64,000 nt of DNA from Ceratocystis colombiana. Lineage: Eukaryota; Ascomycota; Sordariomycetes; Microascales; Ceratocystidaceae. The notes below the pieces were generated by a model. It made no database searches. It saw only the letters and a list, made by a program, of their open reading frames with translations, and was not told the origin of the DNA. This document shows positions 23,001 to 35,133 of this stretch, piece by piece. The stretch lies in assembly GCA_026419805.1 (NCBI GenBank), contig JAOSLS010000005.1, positions 62,001 to 126,000 on the forward strand, written 5' to 3'. How positions within the stretch are numbered: position 1 is the stretch's first letter; every line of letters begins with the position of its first letter. A program made the translations under genes and the position numbers.

Positions 23001-26000
23001 TGAAGAACACTGCCAAAAACGAAGCTCCTGCATCTTCAGCGAGCCAAGATATGCCTGGGGCTGGATCTGAAGTTAAGGGTGACGCTGAAGCTCATACCCA
23101 GGCAGAGAACGTGAAAGTCTCGACTGAAGGTGGTGACGATATCGATATGACCGATACTCATGGGCAGAAGTCTCAAGACAAGAAAATCCCCGTGCTGGAA
23201 AACCCTGATGGCGTGGTCCATTTCCTCCTTTGTGAACTTGTCAACTACCGTGAGGTTGAGGACAAGGAGGTTTTGCCTACTTCGGAAGAAAAGCCCCATG
23301 TTGAGTCTGCAACTCCTGTGCAGGAGGAGTCTTCTCAGCCGATCAGCTCTGTATCGGACGCCAGCACGCTTCTGTTCACTACTCCCGATGAAAAGAAGGA
23401 CTCTGCTGCTCCAAGCCTTTCTGGGAAGTCTAGCTTTAAAGCTGAAGAGCATCCAATATTTGTGTACCGCTGCTTCATCCTTAGCGCACTCACTGAGCTT
23501 CTGCAAAGCTACAATCGCACGAAGATGGAGTTTATTAACTTCAAGCGCTCTGCTCCAGTCCAGAATAACACGCCTGTACGTCCCCGCTCGAGTGTCCTTA
23601 ATTACCTGATTTCAGATCTTCTTTGCCAGGGAAATTCCAACGGGGCGGCTGAGACGATAGCTGCCAAGAAAAAGCTCGCTACCGCTAGTCATGTTCAACG
23701 CCTTCTAGTAGCTCTTACCTACCAGGCGAATGAGAAGAAATACTTGGCTGCCCAAAGCAGTAAGTTTGAGTATGACGACGATGAAGATCTACTATTTGTG
23801 CGCACTTTTGTTCTCGATACAATTCTCAAAGCATATGAGCGTGTTACAGTCCCCGAGGAGCTCCCTGAGACCCGATACCTTCGCATGCAAAGTTTGTCGG
23901 AATTGATGTACCAGATGATTGGTGACAAAGAACATGAGTCTTCTCTCCATGTTGATGTTCCCACACAGCTCAAGCTTAACTACATGCAAATCCGCCGCAT
24001 GATGTTTGAGAAGGGCTACATTGAGAGGCTGACTGCTTCAATCGCTGACATTGACCTCAATTATCCTGGAGTCAAGCGTTCCCTCAAGTACATTCTCCGT
24101 GTGCTTCGCGCTTTGACCGACACGGCCAAGGAACTCAGCCTGTCAAATCTCATTGCCACTGGGTCCCTTCCTGACTACGAGGATGATATGCAATCTACAT
24201 CTTCACTGTCTGATGCCGAGAACAATCGCGAAGAGACTCCTGATTTGTACCGCAACACTGCTCTTGGTATTTCCGAAATTCGTGACGAAGATGACGAATA
24301 TGACGACGAACATGGTAAGCATCTCTAGTAAAGACGGTATAATTATTACTGTGTAATGTTTTATCAAATACTAACCATGTTTATCAATATACATAGCCGA
24401 TGGAGATGAGGAAATGTACGACGACGAGTACGACGAGGAAATGGAATACGACGAAGAGGAAATGTCGGGAGAAGACGAAGACAACGTTAGTGATGATGAT
24501 GAAGAAGAGCTTGAAGAGATGGAAGGTATGAGCGATATGGGCTCTATCGAAGGGCTTCCTGGCCACCCCGTTCTGACGGTTGTTGATGAAGACGACGACA
24601 TGGATGACGATGACGATGACATGGATGACGACATGGACGATGACATGGACGACGATGAGATCGACTCGGAAGATATTGAAGAACATGATGTTCATCAGGA
24701 GATTCTCGACGAAGATGGCAACATTATCGATGATGATGGTGATTCTGCCTGGGAAAGTGAAGGCCAGCACCATGATGATGACGATCTGGACGAGCATCAC
24801 TTTGAAGCCGAAGTGGAAGAAGCAGATGATCAAGAACACGACCATGATCGCAACCATGACCACCACCATGCAGATCAGGATCACCCCCACCACCACGGCC
24901 GCCGGCCTATAATGGTCCCTGATGCGGACATCTTTGATAACCTGGCCCGTGCTGTCATGGGCCAAGATGGTGAAGATTATGGAGATCATATGGATGAAAT
25001 GGATGAGCACTATGGCGACATGGAGGGTGATGAAGAAGATGACATTGATGACGATGACGAGTATGTCTTCGAAGAGCACTTCTCCTACGATGCCCCGGCA
25101 CCGGCTGGCTCGCTTATGGGATGGGACTCTGTCGTTCCTGAAGGTGGCCCTAGTACATCCCGCCCACGTTTCCGCGTCAACAATCGTGTGCCATCTAGTG
25201 CCCCGCGCTGGTCTGGCCGTGGTGAAATGCCGGATCCTCGCCACTTTGTGCACCATGCCAATCGTTCCCATATCACTCGTGTTGTCTCTGCCGAAGAAGG
25301 CATGAACCCTCTTTTACGCCCCAGACATACTGTTCATTCTTCTATTGGTCGTAATGGAGGTATGGACGATAATCTTCTCTCAATCGCTCTTCCTTCGGTC
25401 ATGCTTGGCATGGGTACGCGTGTTCATGGCCACCTCAATGGCCCTGGGTCTTTGGCAATGCTGCAGGAGTTGATTTCCACCATGCCTGAGATGCATCGCA
25501 ACCAGCCTTTGCAAGTGCAACTCGGTCCTAATGCGATGCAAGAGTTGTATGCGACACAAGGACATTTGCCTCATGGTACTGAATGGCGTCGTGAGGGAAG
25601 CTCATCGGCCCTTGATCCTTCTAGCTCTGTTATCTTTGATATTAACAGAAGCCGTGAGCGCTACCAGGAAGAGGCTTCGCTAATATTCGCGCCCCAAGTT
25701 CATGATCGTGCTTTGAAGCTCGCCTCTGCTATCAACGCAGCACTTACTCCAGCCGCTATTGAAGAAGATAAGCGCATGCGTGAAGAGCAGGCGGCTAAGC
25801 AAGCAGCTAAACAGGCAGCTCTTGAGGATGCTATTCGTAAGGAACGCGAGGAGCGTCAGCTTCGTGAGGCTGAAGAACGTGCCGAACGTGCCCGAAAAGA
25901 GGAAGAAGAACGTATTGAGCGCGAACGCAAGGAAGAAGAAGAGCGTGCGGAAAGGGAGCGTAAGGAAAGAGAGGAGCAGGAAAGGATTGAACGCGAAGGT

Positions 26001-29000
26001 GGGGAAGCTTCTACATCTGCTGCTGGCAATGGCAATGGCAATGATGACCAAGTGCAACTCGAGAGTTCATCCCAAGTAATGGAGGGTATTGAAGCTCAGC
26101 AAGCTACCCCCAATGTTTCTCAAGGTGAATCGAGCACTCAACCTCGCGTCCTTACCATGATTCGTGGTGAGGAGGTTGATGTTACTGAGCTTGGTATTGA
26201 CCCAGACTACCTTGCTGCCCTTCCAGAGGAGTTTCGAGCCGAGGTTATTGCCCAGACAGTGTCTACCAGGCGCTCCGAAGCCCGTCAGCAATCTCAAGGC
26301 ACCCAGAACGAAGAGTTTCAGGAATTTTTGGATGCTCTTCCTGACGAGCTTCGAGATGAGATCATCCACCATGAACGCCAAGAGCAACGCCGGCGCAACC
26401 GCGATGAGCAAAGACGCGTAAGCCATCCTGCACCAGGCCCTGCAGGCAGTAATATTTCCTCTCTATCCGAGGGACTGCTAGCTGTCCATGTGGATGAAGA
26501 TGAAATGGATGCTGCTAGTATTCTTCTCACCTTCCCTCCAGAGCTTCGTGAGCAGGTTCTTTTGGACCAGCCGCAAGAAATAATCAACCAGCTCCCCCCG
26601 TCATTGATGGCACAGGCCCGCAATCTCCTTCAGGCCCAGATCCAGGCCCAGACAAGCGCCGCTGGCCAGAACTCTGGTGGTAATACCTCTGCTACAGGCC
26701 AAAGTGCCCCTGATGCCGGGTCTGCTGTTTCAAACTCCCGCCAAGCTAATGGTCCCATTCCAGGACTATTTGGCCTATTCTCATCCCGAAACTCGTCAGG
26801 CTTCCCTAACGTACCCAACAATGAAGCCTCCCAACGCCCAGCTCGTCGTACTGGTGTAGTGCAGATGCTGGATAAGGCTGGTGTGGCTACTCTGCTGAGG
26901 CTTATGTTCATTGCGCAACAAGGCTCGATCCGTATTTTACTGTTCCACGTGCTATGTGATGTTTGCGAAAATCGGCAAAACCGCATCGAGATTATCAGCA
27001 CTATTCTGCAGATTCTTCAGGATGGTAGTACGGATATGGATGCTGTTGAGCGCAGCTTCAGCCAACTTTCTCTCAAAGCCAGACGCCCCCGTGACTTGCC
27101 TATGCCTATTGATCCGCTGAAGACGCCACAAAGCGCTGCCAAGCGTACCGACACTCTGTCGACGGCTCTTGTTGCAACCTCAAGCGGGCCTACGCCGGCA
27201 ACTGCTGCATCTACGCACTCGGACATTTCGCCTCTTCTCATTGTTCAGCACTGCCTCGATCTCCTCACCATGCTTTCAAATAGGAATGTGCATATTGCCC
27301 ATTTCTTCTTGACTGAGCATGATGTCTCGCTCCCCATGCTAAAACGGGCTGGTAGTGCTTTGGGCCCTTCTTCAGCTCGCAGTAGAAGCAAGACACGTGC
27401 GTCCAAAGATCAAAAAGCACAGCGATTTGCCATCAATTCACTGCTTAGTCTGTTGGATCGGGATCTTGTTATGGAAAGCTCTGTGGTCATGAATTTGTTG
27501 GCTGAACTTATTTACCGTTCAACCGCACCTTTGCTAAGCATGGACCGCCGCCTTCGTGAAGCTCAAGCACAGCAACGCAAAGAGGCAGAAGAGAAACAAA
27601 AGCATATGAAAGATGCAGATGCTGGTGCTTCTAGTGCTGCTGATGCCGCCAGACCTTCGTCTTCTGCCGTTGCTGCCGCCCCCGATGTTTCCGATACTAA
27701 TGTTGCCAGCAACAACGAAACCCATGAATCGCTCCAAAGAACCATCAAACCTATCCAGATGCCCGTGATTCCCAGCTACAATCTTACTCTTGTAGTTAAG
27801 ATTTTTGTAGCTCGTGAATGCAGTTCCAGAACCTTCCTGAACACCATTTCTGCCATCAAAAATTTGCTGGTTATCCCTGGGGCCAAGTCTGTCTTTGGAC
27901 AAGAGCTTGTGCGCCAGGCTCACATATTGGCCAATAATATTTCTGGTGATCTTAGCGATCTTTTGCCATGCATTCAGCAGGCATCTTCAGGCACGGAAAT
28001 TCAAGGCATTGCCTTGGCCAAGTTCTCTCCTGGAACCTCGGAACAAAACAAGCTGCTTCGTGTTCTTACAGCACTAGACCACCTTTTTGATGTGCGTAAG
28101 AAGCTCTCGAGCGAGACTAGAACCGATGGTTCGGCTTCTAGCAAGGATGATGATACCGATAAGAATGACTTGGTTCTTTCGCTGTACCATGACTCAGGTC
28201 TTTCGACTATGTGGGATAAGCTTAGTGCCTGCCTACAAGTGATTCGTGAACGCGAAAACATGATCAATGTGGCTACAATTCTTCTTCCGTTAATTGAGTC
28301 ACTAATGGTTGTGTGCAAGAATACTACTTATGTCACGGACCACGATAGCACCACTGCAGCTGCCTCTGGTACTACGCCCAAGGACGAAACTTCGGCATCT
28401 CCTAGAGACACCGCCGGAAAAGAAGTCGTCGTTTCAAGCCCCGAGGCTACCATATCGGAATCAGCCCCTGCGTCGACTGGCCCTACTTCTGATCTCACCC
28501 CTCAGCAGCGTCTATCAAGCCTGTTCTTTACTTTTACTGGTGAACATCGGCGTATTCTCAACGAACTAGTCCGCAACAATCCCAAGCTCATGTCAGCCAA
28601 CTTCTCCTTGCTGGTCAAGAATCCTACAGTCCTGGAGTTTGACAACAAGCGCAATTACTTCACCCGCTCCGTTCATTCCCGCAACCAACAGCAGTCTCGC
28701 ATGTCGTATCAATCATTGCAACTCTCGGTGCGACGTGACATGGTATTCCATGACTCGTACCGCTCGCTCTACTTCAAGAGCGGAAATGAAATGAAGTACG
28801 GAAAGCTTAACATCCGTTTCCATGGCGAAGAAGGCGTTGATGCTGGTGGTGTTACGCGTGAATGGTTCCAAGTTTTGTCGCGACAAATGTTTGATGCCAA
28901 CTATGCTCTGTTTACCCCAGTCTCTTCTGACCGCACTACATTCCACCCAAACAAACTCAGCGCTGTCAACGATCAGCATCTAACCTACTTCAAGTTCGTT

Positions 29001-29895
29001 GGTCGCATTATTGGGAAAGCCTTGTATGAGGGCCGTCTACTAGACTGCCACTTCAGCCGTGCTGTATACAAGCGTATTCTTGGAAAGTCAGTCTCGGTCA
29101 AGGACATGGAGTCGTTTGATCCCGACTACTACAAGTCGCTGCTATGGATGCTAGACAACGATATTACCGATATCATCGTTGAGACCTTCTCTGTTGAGGA
29201 TGAGGAGTTTGGTGCCACGACCATTGTCGATCTTATCCCCGACGGTCGCAACATTGCCGTGACCGAGGAGAACAAAAAGGAATACGTGCGTCTCGTGGTT
29301 GAGCACAAGTTACTGTCGTCAGTTAAGGAGCAAATGGAGAATTTCCTCAAGGGCTTCCACGATATCATTCCCGCCGAGCTGATTTCGATCTTCAATGAAC
29401 AAGAGCTGGAGCTACTCATTTCTGGCTTGCCTGATGTCGACATTGACGACTGGAAGACCCACACTGAGTACCACAACTACACGGCCGCATCGCCGCAGAT
29501 TCAATGGTTCTGGCGTGCACTGCGCTCGTTTGACAAAGAGGAGCGTGCCAAAATGCTGCAATTCGTCACTGGCACATCTAAAGTTCCGCTCAACGGCTTC
29601 AAGGAACTCGAAGGGATGAATGGTGTCAGCCGGTTCAATATTCATCGTGACTATGGCAACAAGGACCGACTCCCCAGTTCCCACACCTGCTTCAACCGTA
29701 AGTTACATTTTCTCTATGCTTACCTCCACGTCTGCTGCCTGCCATTTATTGGTATTTTTCTATTTCGGACTGCGTATACTAACATGTTTTCTCTCCTCAG
29801 AACTCGATCTCCCCGAATATGAGAGCTACGAGGTCCTTCGCAAACAACTGATCAAGGCGATCACTGCTGGAAATGACTACTTTGGGTTTGCTTAA
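17033..29895 (+). CDS. TOM1: HECT-type E3 ubiquitin ligase, Tom1/HUWE1 family
   Basis: Five coding exons are proposed: 17033-17080, 17174-21014, 21093-24314, 24397-29697 and 29801-29895, giving about 4,168 residues, within the usual size of this giant family. The start MGKITRTMQPKHRAAL and the block WPFPRGDLYHWIPLLNRFD match the family N-terminus. Armadillo-like DUF908 and DUF913 regions follow in the first 1,000 residues. A very acidic Asp/Glu/Met tract lies around residues 2,350-2,620. UBM-type repeats (LPEEFRAEV, LPDELRDEI, FPPELREQV) lie near 2,970-3,110. The HECT domain covers about the last 350 residues, with the catalytic Cys in HTCFN (TGC at 29688-29690, about residue 4,135) and the terminal GFA. 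Tom1 ubiquitinates excess histones, unassembled ribosomal proteins and other nuclear clients. The 78-nt intron 21015-21092 is a multiple of three and stop-free, so it could be missed by gene callers. Confidence 0.95.
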
Positions 29896-30549
29896 ATCGA
29901 AAATAAATGTAGCAGTCAGGAAAACGAAATTTGCTGCATTTCTTGTTTTTTCTTCTTTTATAACTAGCTCTTCTTATTTCTTTAGTTTCACTAGTTGTTT
30001 CTCCTGTCATATTGTTTTTTTATGTTCTACTAAGAATTTCCATCTTTTATTTTAATTTTGACTTAGTTTGAATTGGCATTTTTTTACCCTTAACTTCAAT
30101 TTCAAGTGCTTTTGTAGGCTTTCATCATGAAGTCCTCAACTTACTTGCCCATGTATTGTTTTCAAGCATCTAAGATGATCCGAGTGATCAGATTCAATTA
30201 CGTTGATCCGCCTCTTTGACCCTTGTGGGAAAGTTCTCCTCGCTGCGGCTCATCTATTCACTCGTCCGCCGAACCTTCCAAGTTACCCGTTCGCCTGGAC
30301 GCTATCCCTCTTAGCATTCATGCTACATTTCTGCGAAGTTTACTTCCTTCACACGCTCAAAAAAAAGACTATTCCTTTCGTTAAACAGAAAAAGGATATT
30401 CTTTATATAAAGTCATACATACATTCATTATACGAGGGTCTGGTTCCTTTTTTGTGCAACAAGAAAGAGGTTTTTATTTTTGTTTTCGAGGAAGCAACAA
30501 CACCAAAGCGAAGCCAAGCCGTCTGTTTCTTGCTCTTTGTTCTCCCCGC
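29896..30549. other. Convergent intergenic region between TOM1 and RPS6
   Basis: 654 bp of T-rich 3'-UTR-like sequence between the TOM1 stop and the RPS6 stop on the opposite strand. AATAAA occurs immediately after TOM1 (about 29901). I see no coding or RNA gene. Confidence 0.6.
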
Positions 30550-32121
30550 TTATTTGTGCATGGAAGAGGCACGGCGCTTGCGCAGATCGGCCTTCTGGGC
30601 CTTGGTCTCGGCAACGCGCTTGGCCAGCAGCTGGGCGTACTCGTTGGCCTCGTCCTTGACCTTCTCGGACTGGCGGCGCTTGAGGGCCATGCGGTGGCGC
30701 TTGTGCTGCAGGCGCTGGGGGGTAACCAGACGCTGGATCTTGGGGGCCTTGGTGTAGGGCTTCTTGCCCTCACCCTTGGGGGTGACCTCACGGCGAATGA
30801 CGTACTTGCGAACCTATAAATGGGGGTTATTAGTATCAAGTAGAACCTGTTGGTTAGCAACTAGTAAAACATTCACTGTATGTCTTTTATTACCGTGGCC
30901 CAGATATCTTCCTTCTTGCTTGGATCTGATTGGTTAACGGGATTGCGGGGGCTGGTGCATCATTCATGCTCGTCTTCATCACTTTAGCTTGACTTGACCA
31001 CCTCTCATGCTGCAATTTTGCTTTATCCAAGATACAAGCAAACTGCAACTACTACCTGGAAAGAGTTTCAATATTTCCAGCTAGATGGCCGGTTAGATAC
31101 CGCTTCGACGTTCTGCCACTTGTGGTAAAGACAGCATCGGAGTGGATCATCAGGCCCTGCAGGCAAGCAATTGCCAACAGCGAGATAAATGAATCAGGAA
31201 CAGCTCACGAAGGAAAAGAAAAGATGGCAACCAACCACGGCTAGCCCGCTCCAATACACCCGTTAACTCGACTTATAGCAGAGTAACTAAGGTGACAAGA
31301 GGTAGGAAATCTGAGCCAGCGGTCTTCTCACACTCTACCCAGGCTGCAAGAAATCCTCCTGTGCAAGTCTGGGCAGGCGATGACGAGATAAAAGGCATAC
31401 ATGAATGCTATTAGTCGCTAGGACTAGGGAAGCAACACGTACATCGTCATCCTTGGAGAGGCTGAAGAAGCGGCGGATCTTGCTAGCACGCTTGGGACCC
31501 AGGCGCTTGGGGTGGACGACATCGGTCAGACCGGGGATCTCCTGCTCGCCCTGCTTGACAATGGACAGAGCCATGACGGACAGATCGTTGCCGACAATGC
31601 AACCACGGACAGACTTGCGCTTGCGCTCACCAGTACGGCGGGGGCGGTAGCAAGAGTGACCGTCGGAAAGCAGAAGACGGACACGGTTGGGCTTCATAAC
31701 ACCCTGCTTCATGGGGAAACCCTGCTTGTCGTTACCACCGGTAATGCGGACAATGTAGCCCTTGAACTCAGGGCCAAGGCTGTCAGCGGGGACCTCAGCG
31801 CCCATCTATCGGAGTGTCGACATGTTAGCATAAGGCTTATTAATTTGCCTCGAGCCTTTTTATTGCATCGGCAGTCGGTGGTGTGGGCAGGGGTCACATA
31901 CGCGCTTCTCGATGAAGGGAGCAATCTTCAGCTCATCATCGATCTCGATGAGCTTCTGAGAGCCGTTGGCAGGGTAGGAGATGTTCAGCTACATGGATAA
32001 CGATACGTTAGCAGTGAAAACTTTTTGAAATGTCTCGAAATTCTTGCTGACCATTCAGTGAATGGCTTCAAGACATTTGTAAGTGTTAATTTCCTCATGT
32101 GACAGAGTCCCATACCTTCAT
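30550..32121 (-). CDS. RPS6: 40S ribosomal protein S6 (eS6)
   Basis: Four coding exons on the minus strand, 32121-32116, 31988-31902, 31805-31443 and 30813-30550, give 239 residues (yeast Rps6 has 236). The first coding exon is only six bases, Met-Lys, followed by LNISYPANGSQKLIEIDDE. Other eS6 hallmarks are FKGYIVRITGGNDKQGFPMKQG, RVRLLLSDGHSCYRPRRTGER, KSVRGCIVG and SLSKDDDVRKYV. The C-terminal helix is basic and ends RRRASS-like before MHK, the site region of TORC1/S6-kinase-type phosphorylation. The third intron is long (629 nt, 31442-30814). The gene is divergent from CTF8, with a CTAGGGCT box at 32263-32270 in the shared promoter. Confidence 0.97.
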
Positions 32122-32424
32122 CTTGTCGGTGTCTGAATGTACAGCTTGTCGTTGAAAATTGAAGAAACGAAAGGGATCATCAGTTGTAACAAATTTGACA
32201 ATATTCAAGACAAGGTATCGAATGAATTCACACAAAATTGACCGTTGTCATGGTGTGACCCACTAGGGCTGACTTTTTACCCAATGAAAAAGTTGGTTAG
32301 ATTTTTTTAGTGGGCCGAAACTGTTAGAGCCATACTATGTGTGGCACTCATCCGACTTATCCAAATTTGAGGCGCTTTATCGCTCAAATGTGGCGTTTGT
32401 TTTTGTTGTGGATCCCTGTACAAC
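32122..32424. promoter_or_regulatory. Divergent promoter shared by RPS6 and CTF8
   Basis: 303 bp between the two start codons. CTAGGGCT at 32263-32270 is AGCCCTAG on the RPS6 strand, 142 bp upstream of its ATG, and resembles the AGCCCTA boxes upstream of RPS8. Part of this interval must be the RPS6 5' leader. Function is inferred from the shared motif. Confidence 0.5.
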
Positions 32425-32958
32425 ATGAGCGTTGGTGATTGCCGCGACGAAGCTTTAATGGAAAGCTTAACCATCCATCAGCCTTGTGATCAAGAGCACA
32501 GTTCATTTCAGATGGATTCCAAATCTATCAAGATCTATCCCCCGGAAAAGAGCCGGTCAAGCTGCTCAAACCCACTCCCGACAACCATTCAAACACCCTC
32601 TGGCCTAGCCATCATCGAGTTGCAAGGCACAATAACACACACGGACGAGCTCTCGGCAAAGCTACATGATGAGCAAGATGTCACCGACACCCTCAATATC
32701 GGGCATATTATATTCCCAAACTACAACCCTAGCATCCATGAGGAGGGTAGCATGGCATGGATGAAAACCGTGTATATGTTTGTTGGAGGTCATCAACGCT
32801 TGCAAGGAGAGGTCAAGAAGCTACCGCAACCAGTGGCCATTGTGCGAAAACGACGTTTCAGCAATGATTCCCCACAGACTGAAGAAGTTTTGGACATCGT
32901 CGACATTATCAAATACAAAATTGTCTTCCCACACCGACCAGAGCCTGTGAGTTCCTAA
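32425..32958 (+). CDS. CTF8: Ctf8, subunit of the alternative clamp loader Ctf18-RFC
   Basis: A single-exon frame of 177 residues. The N-terminal 60 residues are variable. The conserved Ctf8 core follows: SGLAIIELQGTI near residue 60, the GHIIFP strand, then MKTVYMFVGGHQRLQGEVKK near 115 and the C-terminal VDIIKYKIVFPHRPEPV, the family's most conserved block. Ctf8 with Dcc1 and Ctf18 forms the clamp loader that handles PCNA at forks and supports sister-chromatid cohesion. The ATG at 32425 is the first in frame. A GTGAGT lies seven codons from the end, just after the last conserved residues, so an unrecognised 3' intron cannot be excluded, but the unspliced frame already matches the family C-terminus. 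It is convergent with DPH1. Confidence 0.88.
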   Translation: MSVGDCRDEALMESLTIHQPCDQEHSSFQMDSKSIKIYPPEKSRSSCSNPLPTTIQTPSGLAIIELQGTITHTDELSAKLHDEQDVTDTLNIGHIIFPNYNPSIHEEGSMAWMKTVYMFVGGHQRLQGEVKKLPQPVAIVRKRRFSNDSPQTEEVLDIVDIIKYKIVFPHRPEPVSS

Positions 32959-33136
32959 TACATCCAGTTTCAGGGAATACAGAGCAAGATATATGGATGG
33001 CATGGATGAGGTGTATGGCGTTGTATTTTATTCAAATTTGATTTTCCTCGCAATGTGTGTCAGTCGTACCACAGGATTTTGCCAGGCAAACCGCCTCTCT
33101 TCTATTTTTCTCCCTACTATTTCGAGTTGCATCCTT

Positions 33137-34575
33137 TCAGACAGCCAAAGTCATTGGCTTTGCGCGGGCAAGACCATCGCGCGCATAGAAATCCATGGGG
33201 TACGGTCCTGACCCCCAGTCCTCCAGTTCTTCAAGAGCAATCAAAGCCTCGTATGGTGACAGCAAAGGCTTAGGGAATGCATAGCCCCAATCAATACTCA
33301 GTCGCGGGCATGCGACTTGCACCCAACACTCGACATCATTCATCATGGCCAGTTTCCCAGGGAAAATTTCGCTAAGAAGAAGGTTGACAAAGGGGATACC
33401 GCGTTCGGTGAGACGTCTCTCAATCTTGGCCATGGTGTGAGGGTTACCTTGACGTCCCAGTGACCCTAGAATGAGGCCCCACTTGCGGGCAACCTTTGCC
33501 TCTTTAATGGCGGCCCGTCTCAAGCCCTGCATCTCAGTATGTTCATATACTTCACGGGTCAACTTTCGCGAGTATGGATCATATCGGTAGGCCGGAATAG
33601 TAGGGTTATGAATCATCATGCTCTCTAGATGAAAGCGGCCGTCGCCTAGATACAAGATCATGTCGACATTGTCTTCCTGCTTCATGTGGGGAGATGTGCA
33701 ACCCAAAATCTCACCCTTGCTGAGGGGTGCAATTTGTGGGACAACAACGCTGAAGCCTTCCTTTTCCAAAGATGCACGCACACCATGTATAGTAGCGTTA
33801 AACTGAATGGTGCCTACCAGGGCAATAGTTTTGCCTGAGACAAAGTTACGCTTGAGGCTCTCAACGAAGTGCGAAGTATCAATAGTGATGTCCACAAACA
33901 CGTAGAGCGTCTTAATCTTGGTGACATCAACTGGCACCAGGCAGCTATGGGCATAGTGCACCAGCAAATCGCAGCCTAGAGCCCTCGCTGTGTAATCGTC
34001 GATACAGCATGCGCCATACGTCACGTCGCCCATAATTAGCGTCTCGATTCCGGGGCAGAACTCAGTCAGTATATCGGAGATTGTGGTAGCGAACAGGAGC
34101 AGACCCTCGGGAAACTGCAAGGCGACTTTTTTAGCATTTAGCGTGTGTATGCGATGAATGGTCTTATGGATCTCAAAGCTATAGTTGGAGGGAAGAAGCG
34201 CGATAGCATCGTTCAAGGCCTTGTTCTGTAAGATTTCGGGTGGAACTTGATTGAGGAGGCGGGGTGGTCTACGGGTCTTAGCGGCTAAATGGTATGAATA
34301 GCGTTAGAAAGGGAAGTCGTCTATCGAGCAATTAACGCGATGGTAATATACGGAGGTAATGGGACCGACTTGCCTCCAACTTCTGTAGATGTTGAGACGG
34401 CGCCATTTGCCTGTGCCTCAGTGGCTGCTCGCCGGCCAACAAATCTCTTCTTTGGCTGCTTGGTAGGAGTTTCTGTTTGAGTCATAGGCGCATCATTGGC
34501 CGTCTCCTGCGCCAGGCTCAAAGCCTCAATATCGGCAGCAATACCAATGTCAGTCTCAGCGCGATCGGCTTCCAT
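33137..34575 (-). CDS. DPH1: Diphthamide biosynthesis protein 1 (2-(3-amino-3-carboxypropyl)histidine synthase subunit)
   Basis: Two exons on the minus strand, 34575-34374 and 34284-33137, encode 449 residues (yeast Dph1 425). The only donor that gives the family sequence is GGAG|GCAAGT, so the 89-nt intron (34373-34285) is a GC-AG intron. The conserved family start near residue 80 (PPEILQNKALNDAIALLPSNY) follows directly after the junction. The three cysteines that bind the [4Fe-4S] cluster are visible: in TYGACCIDD (about residue 160), GCTSP (263) and ACPRLSIDWG (393). Dph1-Dph2 transfers the 3-amino-3-carboxypropyl group of SAM to the eEF2 histidine in the first step of diphthamide synthesis. 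LPSNYSFEIHKT distinguishes Dph1 from Dph2. The gene is divergent from the HMG-CoA lyase gene. Confidence 0.94.
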
Positions 34576-35133
34576 GCTTTCGCAATCTGTTGGAGTCTCC
34601 GTAATGTGCGTCCGTTGTTTTTTGTTCGCTTGTGGGTTAGTGATAATAAAACTTAAAACTTAAGTTGATAGTGGGGCTACCTCAAGCAAGGCGTTGCCCC
34701 GCGGGGCGATGACCTCATTGGAAATAGTAATAAAAGTTATGAGACCTCGGAATTTGGTCAGCCGGTATCATTAATAAACAGGTTAGAATCATTGAGAGCA
34801 ACGGGCGGTTAATCATTTGCACAAATCTACAATGTTGAGCATATCATTGTGAACAGTATTAGGGTCTATCGCATGGTAGGGTTAGTTGGAGAAAATATTA
34901 TGTACAGGGGTCTTGCAAGTAGCGAAATGGGATCTGGTGCTTTTATTCTCCACAGCTGCTCACGTTAAACGTCATGAACATCGATCATTTGGGGCTGCCA
35001 AGTAAATCTGGGGAAACTAACGCAACTGATTCTCTCCATGCCCTGAGTATATTTCTACTCCGATAATTCGTTACCATATACCGAATTTTAAATAGGAAAT
35101 AACGCGAATAAAACACGACGACCGCATGTCATC
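34576..35133. other. Divergent intergenic region DPH1 / HMG-CoA lyase
   Basis: 558 bp that must hold both promoters. It is AT-rich compared with the genes. I see no RNA gene or distinct motif that I would name. Confidence 0.55.

Noticed and set aside
24384..25271. Long minus-strand frame opposite the TOM1 acidic region (295 codons, Ile/Val/His-rich)
   Set aside because: It is the mirror of GAT/GAC repeats encoding the acidic tract; the plus-strand frame is the conserved protein.
30814..31442. Candidate box C/D snoRNA in the RPS6 intron
   Set aside because: A box-C-like GTGATGA exists, but no D box (CTGA) was found at a suitable distance with a terminal stem, so it is not annotated as an RNA gene.
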